In this document: piece by piece, positions 16,273-25,077 of the stretch | How the letters are laid out: each line of letters begins with the position of its first letter | Numbering within the stretch: the stretch's first letter is position 1 | Assembly (NCBI GenBank): GCA_029248525.1 | Contig: JAQWJE010000033.1 | Coordinates: 56,054-120,053, forward strand | DNA: 64,000 nucleotides | Reading direction: 5' to 3' | Origin: Candidatus Binatia bacterium | Lineage (GTDB): Bacteria; Desulfobacterota; Binatia; UBA12015 | Position numbers and translations under genes: made by a program | Notes under the pieces: generated by a model | The model's database searches: none | What the model was told of the DNA's origin: nothing | What the model saw: the letters and a program-made list of their open reading frames with translations, nothing else

Positions 16273-17118
16273 TCAGAACTGCGCGTTGTCGAGGAACGCA
16301 CCACTCGGAGATGGCGGAGGACCGTCGCACTGCGCAGGATCGACCGCAGTGGCCGGATCACAACAGTTGCCTGTCGTCGTGTTACAGGAGCCACTATTGC
16401 AATCGGTATAATCCGTGCAGGTCTGGATCTCGCAATTGCCAGCGTTGCAGATCAGAGTATCCGAGCCACCCGCGACGCACTCGGCATCCGTAGAGCAGGA
16501 AGGATTACTGTCGATACCCCAAACAAATCCGGCGACGGCGATCTCGCCTCCGATACAGTCGGTTTTACCGATGAGCGTCGGCGATCCGTCACAACCCGAC
16601 ACAGGATTATCAGGATCGGGGCCGAGGTTGTTCAAGGTCGCGAAACCGAAGCTGACCGAGGTGCCGTAGAGAACCGAAGCCGAAGCATTCGTGCTCGCAT
16701 TGGCCTTGTTCTTACCCGAGGACTGGAAGACAATCTTGCCCTTTTCCACCAGAATACGCTGCGTGACTTCGACAGGAATGACGCCCAGAACGTTCCAATT
16801 CTGGACAGCAACGGCTGTTACCGGCGAGCCTTTCGGACCGCACACACCTTTTTCGTCGTTCGGCGGGCAAGTCAGCTTGGCGTTACCCGCGATCTGCGTC
16901 ACATAGCCACCTTCGCCGTCCTTGGTCGACGGGCCAGCCTTGACCTTCAACTTGCCGTTGCGATCGTCGGGGAACTCAATGGCGCCACTCGGCAGGGCCG
17001 AACGGACAAAGGTAGACTGCACCTTACCTGCAGGGTCTGCGGCACTCGCCACAGATGGCGCGGCAAAACCAGCTGCGGCGAGGCAAGCTAGTGAAATTTT
17101 CCAACTGGAATTCTTCAT
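16273..17118 (-). CDS. secreted cysteine-rich protein, paralog A
   Basis: 281 residues with a Sec signal peptide (residues 1-26, ending SVASA). The body (about 30-190) carries the pattern DRNGKLKVKAG, KDGEGGY, AGNAKLTC, GVCGPKG and GKIVF, shared with the neighbouring paralog. The C-terminal 80 residues are a disulfide-rich stretch of repeated C..D.(E/D)C.....C...C units followed by NTTTGNCCDP. The last residues PSPSGAFLDNAQF are nearly identical to the paralog's end. The ATG at 17118 has a clear AAGGAGAG site; longer in-frame starts lack one. The repeat style resembles myxobacterial-type Cys-rich extracellular repeats, but I know no described family for the whole protein. Probably exported, structural or binding in nature. 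Confidence 0.8.
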   Translation of the reverse strand: MKNSSWKISLACLAAAGFAAPSVASAADPAGKVQSTFVRSALPSGAIEFPDDRNGKLKVKAGPSTKDGEGGYVTQIAGNAKLTCPPNDEKGVCGPKGSPVTAVAVQNWNVLGVIPVEVTQRILVEKGKIVFQSSGKNKANASTNASASVLYGTSVSFGFATLNNLGPDPDNPVSGCDGSPTLIGKTDCIGGEIAVAGFVWGIDSNPSCSTDAECVAGGSDTLICNAGNCEIQTCTDYTDCNSGSCNTTTGNCCDPATAVDPAQCDGPPPSPSGAFLDNAQF

Positions 17119-17287
17119 ATCAATTCTCTCCTTAAGGGGGGTTGGACAGAAACATGTTCCGAACGGCCGCCTGCGAGAGGCTGCAGGCGCCCTGTTCCTC
17201 TCGATAGGTTGTCGCGCGGAAGAAGGGTTGTGGTCAACCATCAATGTCCCAAAAAATATCGCGACTCCATATCTCTTGCTCGATCAT

Positions 17288-17307
17288 CCCACATAGCGAG
17301 ACAAACC
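17288..17307 (-). promoter_or_regulatory. shared upstream element of paralog A
   Basis: Plus-strand sequence CCCACATAGCGAGACAAACC. It matches the element upstream of paralog B at 17 of 20 positions and lies 170 bp before the start codon (167 bp in B). A looser match (CCGCA..GCGT) continues 3-20 bases beyond. Little else in the two upstream regions is alike, so it is a good candidate for a regulator site or the promoter core. Confidence 0.5.
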
Positions 17308-17392
17308 ATCCCGCAGCGCGTCGCGTCATAGATTTCTCGGATCGCCCACCGTCAGCGTCCACCGTGCTGGCGCCCCCACCCCACCCCCAAGG

Positions 17393-17432
17393 ACAAAAAA
17401 AGAGGCCCCCAGATTTCTCTGGCGGCCTCTTT
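17393..17432 (-). terminator. intrinsic terminator of paralog B gene
   Basis: Stem of AAAGAGGCC with GGCCTCTTT (17399-17407 and 17424-17432), extended inside by CCAG/CTGG. On the minus strand it is followed by a run of T (the A-tract at 17394-17401). It lies about 36 bp after the stop of the gene at 17469. Confidence 0.85.
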
Positions 17433-17468
17433 GGTTAGGCCCGGAGTTCGCACCGGGCGTGTCTCAAA

Positions 17469-18311
17469 TCAGAACTGCACGGTGTCCAGGAACGCACCGC
17501 TCGGGGACGGATCGGGACATGCGCCCGCGGCACCCGAAGCCGCATTCGGATCACAGCAGTTACCGGTGGTGGTGTTGCACTCACCCGAGTTGCAATCGCC
17601 ATCGGTCGTGCAAGTCTGAATGGCGCAGTACCCGGTCGCGGTGTTACAGTACAAGGTCGGTCCAGCCAGCTCGCACTCGGCGTCTGTCGTACACGAGTTG
17701 CTCAAGTCGAAGCCGTAAATGAAGCCGGCCGACATGGCGTCGATCGCGCTGTAGCAGTCGGTCTTGTAGACTGTCGGGGCGCCAAGACAACCTGTGATCG
17801 GGTCCTCGTAGCCAGCGGCACGGTCGTTGATCGTGACATAACCGGTCGCAATCGGCGTGTTGTACACGGTGCTGGCAGCAACGTTGCCTGCGGCATTCGA
17901 CTTGTTCTTGCCGGTGTTCAGGAAGACAATCTTACCGCCGGTGATGCGCAACTCCGAGACGTTTTCGATCTCGATGTTGGCCAGAACCTTCCAAAGCAGG
18001 ACCAGCACGGCGGGCTGCGGGTTATCCTTGGGGCCGCAGAGACCTTTGCTGTCCGGGTTCGACGCACAAGTCAGCTTGGCGTTACCAGCAACCTGAACCT
18101 CGTAACCACCGAGACCATCCTTGTCGGCGCCGCCGAACTTGATCTTCAGCTTACCGGCACGATCCGCCGGCATCTGAATGTCCGAAAGTGAAGACAGCTG
18201 TCCGGGGACAAACGTAATTTGGCCCTTACCTGCGGGCTTCGCCATGGCCGGGGCCACAAGCGCGACGGACACCAAAGCGCCCAAAGCAATTTTTCCGATT
18301 TGCTTGTACAT
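17469..18311 (-). CDS. secreted cysteine-rich protein, paralog B
   Basis: 280 residues with a Sec signal peptide (residues 1-24, ending APAMA). It is a full-length tandem paralog of the protein encoded at 16273-17118. Shared blocks include DRAGKLKIKFG, KDGLGGY, AGNAKLTC, GLCGPKD, GGKIVFLNTGKNKSNA, a CTTDAEC...C...GYC unit, IQTCTTDGDCNSGECNTTTGNCCDP and the terminal SGAFLDTVQF. Cysteine positions are conserved between the two. The ATG at 18311 is preceded by AAGGAGAAC. It has its own terminator and its own copy of the upstream element, so the two genes are separate transcription units. No function is known; the conserved last nine residues may serve sorting or assembly. Confidence 0.8.
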   Translation of the reverse strand: MYKQIGKIALGALVSVALVAPAMAKPAGKGQITFVPGQLSSLSDIQMPADRAGKLKIKFGGADKDGLGGYEVQVAGNAKLTCASNPDSKGLCGPKDNPQPAVLVLLWKVLANIEIENVSELRITGGKIVFLNTGKNKSNAAGNVAASTVYNTPIATGYVTINDRAAGYEDPITGCLGAPTVYKTDCYSAIDAMSAGFIYGFDLSNSCTTDAECELAGPTLYCNTATGYCAIQTCTTDGDCNSGECNTTTGNCCDPNAASGAAGACPDPSPSGAFLDTVQF

Positions 18312-18612
18312 ATTTGTTCTCCTTAAGGGGATAGGGGGACGATAACGTTGTCGTTCTGTGATGTGGCCCGCCCCCGGGCCTGACTGAGTCGATCACCGTT
18401 TTCGCCCGAAACGGACCCCGCGGTCAATCAATTAAGTTGTCTTCCTGTGCTCTGAATTCCGGAAAAATGAATTTCGGCCCACCGAGTGAGACAAACCGCT
18501 CATGCCGCATTGCGTTACGGGAAAGTGGCTGAGGCCAGAGGGACGGCTTGATTTCCAGAGATCTTTTTTCCTCCTTCATTCGAGACAGACTCTACGATAA
18601 AGGATCTCCAAC
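18312..18612. other. divergent intergenic region between paralog B and HEAT lipoprotein genes
   Basis: 301 bp. It holds the shared element at 18478-18497 and, next to 18311, the ribosome site of paralog B. The 120 bp before the HEAT gene contain a TACGAT hexamer at about 18593-18598 that could be its -10 region, but I see no convincing -35. No further gene is visible. Confidence 0.5.
18478..18497 (-). promoter_or_regulatory. shared upstream element of paralog B
   Basis: Plus-strand sequence CCCACCGAGTGAGACAAACC, the counterpart of the element at 17288-17307. The three differences cluster in the middle (positions 6, 7 and 10). It lies 167 bp upstream of the start codon at 18311. Confidence 0.5.
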
Positions 18613-19776
18613 ATGCAGAGTTTCAGAAATAATTTTTCCGCACTTCGTTCCACCAGCTGGCTTGTCGGCCTGCTGATCCTCCTGGCTGGCTGTCAGAATA
18701 GCGAGACGCCCTCCGAGCAAGCCCCTGCAGCGAAATTGAGGCAGGGACCCGTCGACCGCCTGACCCTCGCGCTCATGGGAGACCCTGAAGACGAGGTCAG
18801 CCAGATGGGCCTGATCGCGCTTCAGGGCGATAGTCTTCCGGGCGTGCAAAAACTTCTCGCCAGCAATGATCCGGCTGTTCGGTTTGCGGGCGTCGAAATC
18901 CTCGAACAGATCGTCGCACCAGGTGCGATCGAGGTGCTGATCGCCTCGCTGGAAGATCCTGACGAATCCGTACGTCTGGAAGTCGTGGAAGCACTTGGCA
19001 CATGGCAAAACGCAAAGGCGACCGACCCCCTTCTCGCTCTCTACCCGCATGAGACAGACAATCAGGTGAAGTACGAGATCCTGACCTCGCTGGGAGCTAT
19101 CGGTTCGACCGAAGCAATTCCGGTCCTGCAGGCTGCAACCAAGGCCGATGACCCTTATCTGCGCATGTGGGGCATGGACGCGCTCTGCACCATGCGAGCG
19201 CCCCGGGCCACCCAACGCGCGCTCGAGCTGATCCGGGACCCCAACCGTTACACTCGGCTTCAAGTCCTGAAGTCCTGCAAGAATCTGATCGGGCAGAATA
19301 CGCCGACCGGAGAACTTCTCGAGACGGTCCTTGTTGCCGATTCGTTCACGGAAGCCAGCTTGGGGCGCGCCATTCTCACCCAACAGATGGCAGGCACTTA
19401 TGGTGCCCCCAACCGGGCGATTGTTCGCGAGGCAACACGCAAGCGACTCAGCGCAGAAGACAATATCATCGCCGCACTTCTTCTTGCCCAGATCGGAGAC
19501 CCAGCGGCCATTCCCAGACTTCTGCAGAGCGCCGACGACCCGGACCCGCAACTCCGCCACAATATCGCCTACCGTTTGGGCCAACTCGGTGACCCGGAAA
19601 CAATCCCTGACCTGATTGTGCTACTCGGGGACCAGAGCGATCTCGTGTCGGGAACTGCGGCCGGAGCCCTCCAGCAATGGGACAATACCTCATTCCCGGC
19701 CGCACAAACGGCGTTGCAAAACTATGCAGGACCTAAATTGCCACCGCCAACAGGCCCGCGTTTGCCGGCTGAATAG
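18613..19776 (+). CDS. HEAT-repeat lipoprotein
   Basis: 387 residues. The N-terminus is a lipoprotein signal: a hydrophobic core WLVGLLILLAG with Cys at about residue 31 (LLAGC). The remainder is built of about nine HEAT/PBS-lyase-type helical repeats, visible as recurring D(P/D)(D/E)..VR.EV.EALG, AIPVLQAA, AAIPRLLQSADDPDPQLRHNIAYRLGQLGDP and PDLIVLLGD blocks. HEAT repeats are protein-protein interaction scaffolds; here the scaffold is lipid-anchored in the cell envelope. It ends 12 bp before the convergent nuoN stop. No partner is apparent nearby. Confidence 0.85.
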   Translation: MQSFRNNFSALRSTSWLVGLLILLAGCQNSETPSEQAPAAKLRQGPVDRLTLALMGDPEDEVSQMGLIALQGDSLPGVQKLLASNDPAVRFAGVEILEQIVAPGAIEVLIASLEDPDESVRLEVVEALGTWQNAKATDPLLALYPHETDNQVKYEILTSLGAIGSTEAIPVLQAATKADDPYLRMWGMDALCTMRAPRATQRALELIRDPNRYTRLQVLKSCKNLIGQNTPTGELLETVLVADSFTEASLGRAILTQQMAGTYGAPNRAIVREATRKRLSAEDNIIAALLLAQIGDPAAIPRLLQSADDPDPQLRHNIAYRLGQLGDPETIPDLIVLLGDQSDLVSGTAAGALQQWDNTSFPAAQTALQNYAGPKLPPPTGPRLPAE

Positions 19777-19788
19777 CTGGCGTTCGAG

Positions 19789-21240
19789 CTAGCGCAGAGT
19801 GAGAAACGAGGCGCGGGCCAGGTCCAGCGCCGAGTCCGGGAAGACTCCGAAATAAATCGTGCCGACAAGTGCAACCAGCAATGCGCCCACAAGATAAGGC
19901 TTCGGTTCGATCGCGGGAGGTTCGGTGACCGGGTCGCGCATGAACATCTCCACGATCACCCGCAAATAATAATATCCGGAGATGACGCTGGTCAGAATGA
20001 GAATAACAGCCAGCGGGATATAGCCGACCTGCACCAGGGCCTCGATGATGTAGAGCTTGCCGATAAATCCGGCCATCGGCGGGATCCCCATCAGGGACAG
20101 CAGGAAGATCACCATCACACCGGCGAGAATCGGTCGGCTCTCGGCCAGACCCGCATAGTCCGATATGGACTCCCTGCGGTTTCCGGGAACAGCCATGGAG
20201 GCCACCACCGCAAAAGCGCCGAGATTCATGAACGCGTACACGATCAGATAGAAGAGGATCGCCGCGCCACCACGAGGCGTTCCCGCAACCAACGCGGCCA
20301 GCACATAGCCTGCGTGGGCGACGCTGGAATAGGCCAACATTCGCTTGATATTATTCTGCGAGATCGCCGTAATATTGCCAACCACCATGGTCGCGGCAGA
20401 AAGCACCCACAAGGCGATCGACCAGTCAGCATGCATCGGAGCCAGAGCGGTGAGAAAAAGTCTCGCCATTCCGACGGCAGCGCCCGCCTTGATTCCCACG
20501 GCCATCAAGGCGGTGATCGAGGTCGGTGCCCCCTGATACACGTCCGGGGCCCAGAAATGGAAGGGCACCACTCCGACCTTGAACCCCAATCCGACAATCA
20601 GCAGTGCGATGCCGCCAAGGACGAGACCGCGGTCTGCCGCAGGCAAAGCCGCGGCAATTTCCGTGTAGGAGAAGGAACCGGTGGCCCCGTAGATCAGAGC
20701 AATCCCGTAGAGCAGGAAGGAGGAAGCCAAGGCACCGAGAATGAAATATTTCAACGCGGCTTCCGAGGAACGCTCGTCTCGCCGGTGCAATCCGGCGAGG
20801 ACATAGGCCGGGATCGACATGATCTCAACGCCGATGAACAAGACGATGAGATCCTCCGCCCCGCCCATGATCATCATGCCGGCGACGGTGAACAAGACCA
20901 GAGGGTAGACTTCGCGGGCCTTGATGCCGAGATCTTCCAGATGGCTCAAGGCCATCGCCAGACTCACTCCCCCCGCCAGGCAAGCAATCAGGTTGGTCAT
21001 CATGGCAACGCCATCGTTGGTAAAGACACCGCCGAAAGCGCTGCTGCCGTCTTCCCAGACATAAATGGAGACCGCGCTGGCAGCCGCCAAACCGGCTATC
21101 GAGAACCAGAATGGCGTTTGCGCGTCATGCTTCTCCCCGTTGAAGGCCTCGTTGAGGAGAATCCCCATGGCAAACAGGACCAGCGTCCCGACCGGAGCAA
21201 TCGACTGCCACTCGGCAGCGCCATAAACGATTTCGATCAT
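19789..21240 (-). CDS. nuoN: NADH-quinone oxidoreductase subunit N
   Basis: 483 residues, about 14 transmembrane helices, an antiporter-like proton-pumping subunit of complex I. Key residues are the Glu in FIGVEIMSIPAYVLAGL and the broken-helix Lys region FKVGVVPFHFWAPDVYQGAPTS, followed by QNNIKRMLAYSSVAHAGYV. The start overlaps the nuoM stop by four bases (ATGA). It is the last gene of a seven-gene minus-strand operon beginning at nuoA. Confidence 0.95.
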   Translation of the reverse strand: MIEIVYGAAEWQSIAPVGTLVLFAMGILLNEAFNGEKHDAQTPFWFSIAGLAAASAVSIYVWEDGSSAFGGVFTNDGVAMMTNLIACLAGGVSLAMALSHLEDLGIKAREVYPLVLFTVAGMMIMGGAEDLIVLFIGVEIMSIPAYVLAGLHRRDERSSEAALKYFILGALASSFLLYGIALIYGATGSFSYTEIAAALPAADRGLVLGGIALLIVGLGFKVGVVPFHFWAPDVYQGAPTSITALMAVGIKAGAAVGMARLFLTALAPMHADWSIALWVLSAATMVVGNITAISQNNIKRMLAYSSVAHAGYVLAALVAGTPRGGAAILFYLIVYAFMNLGAFAVVASMAVPGNRRESISDYAGLAESRPILAGVMVIFLLSLMGIPPMAGFIGKLYIIEALVQVGYIPLAVILILTSVISGYYYLRVIVEMFMRDPVTEPPAIEPKPYLVGALLVALVGTIYFGVFPDSALDLARASFLTLR

Positions 21241-22802
21241 CGGACAGCCACCTTCGCTTCAGAGAGAAGATCCAGCTTCGGTGCCTCAATATATTTGGTC
21301 GCACCCGCCTGATGCAGGCGAGCCAGAAAAACATCCACCGTAGGCTCAATCCTGGAGAGGAACGGCTTGGGGTAAATGCCGATCCAGAACACGAAGAGCA
21401 GGATCGGCAGCAGGCTGAGAACCTCACGCGGACTGAAATCGCGCAGAGTCTCTTCCGCGTCGGTGACCACGCGTCCCAAAGAGCCGAAGACCACCTTCTT
21501 GTACATCGTCAGCATATACGCACCGCCGAGGACGACGCCCGACGTCGCAATCGCGGCGGCCCAGGGATGGGTTCGGAAAGAACCGAGCAGAATCAGAAAC
21601 TCGCCAACAAAACTATTGGTCCCCGGCAGTCCGATCGAAGCAAAGGTCAGGATCAAAAAGATCACCGAAAAAGTCGGCGCTACAGACCACAACCCGCCAT
21701 ATTCGGCGATCTGACGCGTATGAGTTCGGTCGTAGATGAAGCCGATGGCGAGAAAGAGTCCGCCGGTCACCAATCCGTGGTTGACCATCTGGAGAACGCC
21801 GCCCGTAACGCCCATCGCATCAAACGAATAGATCCCGAGGATCACAAAACCCATATGACTGACCGAGGAATAAGCGATCAGCCGCTTCATATCTTTTTGC
21901 GGGTAGGCCACCATCGCGCCATAGACGATCCCGAAAACCGCCAGGCCGATCACCACCGGGAAGGCGTCCTCTGCCGCGAGAGGGAAGAGCGGGATCGCAA
22001 AGCGCAGGAATGCGTAGGCGCCCATTTTCAGGAGGATCCCTGCGAGATCGACCGAGCCACCCGTGGGCGCCTCGGTATGGGCATCCGGCAACCAGGTATG
22101 CAGCGGAAAGAGCGGCACCTTGATGAAAAAGGCGATCGCGAAGGCCCAGAAAAGCCACATCTGCTCGGTGTAGCTCAACTCGGTTCCGTAAAGGCTCATG
22201 ATATCGAATGTCAGTTCACCCGATTCGCCGTGGACGAGGACCAGATAGAGAAGCGCCACCAGCATCAGCGCACTTCCGGTCATCGTATAAAGCACGAATT
22301 TGACCAACGCGTAGTGTCGACGTGGCCCGCCCCAAATGCCGAGAACGAAAGCCATCGGGAAGAGCATCAACTCCCAGAACAAAAAGAACAGGAAGAGATC
22401 GATCGCGACCAATGCTCCCAGCATTCCCCACTCGAGGACGAGGATGAAGAACATGAATTCCTTCGCTCGGTGTCGTATATCGGTCCACGAGCCGAGCAAG
22501 ACAATCGGGGTAAGCATCGTGGTCAGCAGGATCAGCCAGATCGAGAACCCGTCGACGCCGACGGAGTAGGTAATTCCCAGGGAAGGCATCCAGGGAACAC
22601 TTTCCACCATCTGCAAATGTCCGTTTGAACCATCAAACTGGGAAAGCAGAACGAGAGACAGCGCTAACGGCACAAGCGAAAACACGAATGCTGTCCGCTG
22701 CGCGATCTCGCGCGGTTCCGTGGGGAGAAAAAGAAGCACGAACCCGAGGAGAAGGGGCGAAAAAACAATCCAGGTCAGAATCGGGAAATCCATTATCATC
22801 AA
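21237..22802 (-). CDS. nuoM: NADH-quinone oxidoreductase subunit M
   Basis: 521 residues, about 14 transmembrane helices. Antiporter-like subunit with the conserved Glu in FFLFWELMLFPMAF, the Lys in FIKVPLFPLHTWLPDAHTEAP and QKDMKRLIAYSSVSHMGFV. It forms one of the three proton channels of the complex I membrane arm. It overlaps nuoL upstream and nuoN downstream by four bases each, so the three are translationally coupled. Confidence 0.96.
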   Translation of the reverse strand: MMIMDFPILTWIVFSPLLLGFVLLFLPTEPREIAQRTAFVFSLVPLALSLVLLSQFDGSNGHLQMVESVPWMPSLGITYSVGVDGFSIWLILLTTMLTPIVLLGSWTDIRHRAKEFMFFILVLEWGMLGALVAIDLFLFFLFWELMLFPMAFVLGIWGGPRRHYALVKFVLYTMTGSALMLVALLYLVLVHGESGELTFDIMSLYGTELSYTEQMWLFWAFAIAFFIKVPLFPLHTWLPDAHTEAPTGGSVDLAGILLKMGAYAFLRFAIPLFPLAAEDAFPVVIGLAVFGIVYGAMVAYPQKDMKRLIAYSSVSHMGFVILGIYSFDAMGVTGGVLQMVNHGLVTGGLFLAIGFIYDRTHTRQIAEYGGLWSVAPTFSVIFLILTFASIGLPGTNSFVGEFLILLGSFRTHPWAAAIATSGVVLGGAYMLTMYKKVVFGSLGRVVTDAEETLRDFSPREVLSLLPILLFVFWIGIYPKPFLSRIEPTVDVFLARLHQAGATKYIEAPKLDLLSEAKVAVR

Positions 22803-24754
22803 CCCCCGACCACCAGGTAGGTCCCGAGAAGGAATGCGGCGCCGAAGAGCAACCCCAGTGCGTAATGTTGCACATTGCCTGTTTGCACCCGCCGGATCAC
22901 TCCCGAGAGAAGCGTTACGGTTGTCGCGACGCCATTCACGATGCCGTCCACGATGACCACATCGATCGCGGACCAGAGGAACCGAGAGGTTCTTTTATAA
23001 GGAGCCACGATCAAACCATCATAGATCTCATCGAGCCAATACTTGTTCCAGAGAACGGGATAGATCGGACGCGTCACGCCGTAAACGGTATCGAGAAGCG
23101 CAGGTCGCTTCACATAGAGCAACCAGGCCCAGAACATTCCGAAGAGGCCTACCCCGGTTGCGATTGCCATGAGAATCAAAACCTCGCCGGTGTGGTGACC
23201 TCCCCCGTGCATAAAGGGGTTGGAAGCCAGCGCTGGTGCCAGATAGTGACCGATCGCATCGCCCCAGAGAAGATGGAGCGGCATGCCGATCCAACCACCG
23301 AAGGTGGCCAAAACGGCGAGAATGATCATGGGCACCGTCATTTGCCAGCCCATCTCGTGCAGGTGCTCGGCTTTTTCCGGGTCGACATGACTCTCACCGG
23401 TAAAGGTGCGAAAGAAGGCCCGGAAGATATAGAAGGCCGTAAATCCGGCCGCGATGGTACCGAGCGCCCATGGTCCGACGAAACCTCCCATGTATGCGTT
23501 CTCGAGAACCATATCCTTGGAGAAGAAGGCAGCGAATCCGGGGAAGCCTGCGATTGCCAGACTTGCGATGAAAAAGGTTCCCGCCGTCTTTGGCATCTGC
23601 TTTCGGAGCCCCCCCATATGGGACATCCGCAATTCTCCATGCAGGGCATGCATCACAGCGCCCGCCCCGAGGAAGAGGAGACCTTTGAAGAACGCGTGCA
23701 TCATGACGTGGAAGATACCGGCAGCAAAAGCGCCGACGCCGACGCCGAGCACCATGTAGCCAATCTGCGACACGGTCGAGTAAGCCAGAACCTTCTTCAG
23801 ATCCTCCTGAACGATCGCCATGGTCGCGGCGAACAGGCAGGTGAATCCGCCAATCCAGGCAACCACATGAAGAGCGTCCGGAGAAAGGACGTAGAGGAAA
23901 GACAACCGGGCGATCAGATAGACGCCTGCAGTCACCATGGTTGCCGCGTGAATCAGCGCCGAAACCGGCGTGGGGCCGGCCATGGCATCGGGCAGCCAGA
24001 CAAAAAGAGGTACCTGAGCGGACTTTCCGGTCGCGCCGAAAAGCATCAACAAGCAGACGGCCGTCGGCATCCACGGTATCGCCTGCGCCAGTGCTCCGGC
24101 ATTCTGGTTGATGCTCTGAAGGTTCAAAGTCGGGACACCGATCTCGTAGAGTCCCCAGAAAAGCACGAACATGCCGATCAGAAACGCCGCATCGCCAATG
24201 CGGTTCACGATCATGGCCTTCTGGCCAGCATCCGCGTTCCCCATTTCCTTATGCCAGAAGCCGATCAGCAAATAGGAGCAGAGGCCCACGCCTTCCCAGC
24301 CGATGAAGAGAACCACCAGCGAGTCGCCCAGGACCAGAATCAGCATCGCGGCGACGAAAAGGTTCAAATAGGCAAAGAAACGCGAAACATCCGGATCGTC
24401 TTCCATGTAGCCGACCGCGTAGAGGTGGATCAGGGAGCCTACCCCGGTGATCAGGAAAAGCATCACACTGGTCAGGGCATCCAGCCTGAGAGTAAAATCG
24501 ACAGTCAGCGGCCCCGCAGCAATCCATGTAAATACCGGGTCGATCAGAGCGCCCTCGCCCAGATGCTCGACCGGGAGGCTCCAGAGCATCCCGACGCCCG
24601 TCATGGCGATCGCAAACGCCGTGAACAGAACGCCCGGACCGATGAACTTGGAAGCGAGCGGCTTGTCGAGCTTCGCGCAGATGACATTGGCGACGAAGCC
24701 GGCGAGCGGCAACAGCACGATCCAGCGGAGCAGGGATGTTTCGAGTTCGGGCAT
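22799..24754 (-). CDS. nuoL: NADH-quinone oxidoreductase subunit L
   Basis: 651 residues, normal for NuoL. It has about 16 membrane helices, including the long lateral (HL) helix region near the C-terminus. Conserved elements are FIGWEGVGLCSYLLIGFW, KSAQVPLFVWLPDAMAGPTPVSALIHAATMVTAG and QEDLKKVLAYSTVSQIGYMVLG. It is the most distal pumping subunit of the membrane arm. It lies 15 bp after nuoK and overlaps nuoM by four bases. Confidence 0.96.
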   Translation of the reverse strand: MPELETSLLRWIVLLPLAGFVANVICAKLDKPLASKFIGPGVLFTAFAIAMTGVGMLWSLPVEHLGEGALIDPVFTWIAAGPLTVDFTLRLDALTSVMLFLITGVGSLIHLYAVGYMEDDPDVSRFFAYLNLFVAAMLILVLGDSLVVLFIGWEGVGLCSYLLIGFWHKEMGNADAGQKAMIVNRIGDAAFLIGMFVLFWGLYEIGVPTLNLQSINQNAGALAQAIPWMPTAVCLLMLFGATGKSAQVPLFVWLPDAMAGPTPVSALIHAATMVTAGVYLIARLSFLYVLSPDALHVVAWIGGFTCLFAATMAIVQEDLKKVLAYSTVSQIGYMVLGVGVGAFAAGIFHVMMHAFFKGLLFLGAGAVMHALHGELRMSHMGGLRKQMPKTAGTFFIASLAIAGFPGFAAFFSKDMVLENAYMGGFVGPWALGTIAAGFTAFYIFRAFFRTFTGESHVDPEKAEHLHEMGWQMTVPMIILAVLATFGGWIGMPLHLLWGDAIGHYLAPALASNPFMHGGGHHTGEVLILMAIATGVGLFGMFWAWLLYVKRPALLDTVYGVTRPIYPVLWNKYWLDEIYDGLIVAPYKRTSRFLWSAIDVVIVDGIVNGVATTVTLLSGVIRRVQTGNVQHYALGLLFGAAFLLGTYLVVGG

Positions 24755-24769
24755 TCTTCGATCTCTCCC

Positions 24770-25075
24770 CTATCCTTGCATGACGCGGATTTCGTCCGCG
24801 TTCAAAGTCTTGCGGCCCGCGAAGTTCACCAGGAAAATCGCAAGGCCCACAGCTGCCTCTGCCGCAGCGACCGTCATCACGAAAAAGACGACGACCTGCC
24901 CGTCGAGGTCCCACATCTTTCTGGCCAAGGCAACGAAGGTGATGTTCACACCGTTGAGCATCAGCTCGACAGACATCAGCATCACGATCACGTTGCGGCG
25001 AAAAAGAACGCCAAAAACGCCGATCGAAAAAACGACCGCAGCGAGCACAAGATAATGATCGACTGGTACATCCAT
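24770..25075 (-). CDS. nuoK: NADH-quinone oxidoreductase subunit K
   Basis: 101 residues with three transmembrane helices, the standard NuoK length. The conserved Glu in MLMSVELMLNGVN and the second in AAAEAAVGLAI, both needed for proton transfer, are present. It is separated from nuoJ by 2 bp. Confidence 0.96.
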   Translation of the reverse strand: MDVPVDHYLVLAAVVFSIGVFGVLFRRNVIVMLMSVELMLNGVNITFVALARKMWDLDGQVVVFFVMTVAAAEAAVGLAIFLVNFAGRKTLNADEIRVMQG

Positions 25076-25077
25076 GT

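Larger units (their letters stand above)
17119..17468. other. 350-bp intergenic region between the two paralog genes
   Basis: From right to left it contains the terminator of paralog B (17393-17432), the 20-bp shared upstream element of paralog A (17288-17307), a 7-bp-stem hairpin at 17168-17189 in the probable 5' untranslated region of paralog A, and the AAGGAGAG ribosome site next to 17118. I see no further gene. Confidence 0.6.

Noticed and set aside
18592..19584. 330-codon frame opposite the HEAT lipoprotein
   Set aside because: The plus-strand frame has a lipobox and regular HEAT repeats; the minus-strand one has no family pattern.
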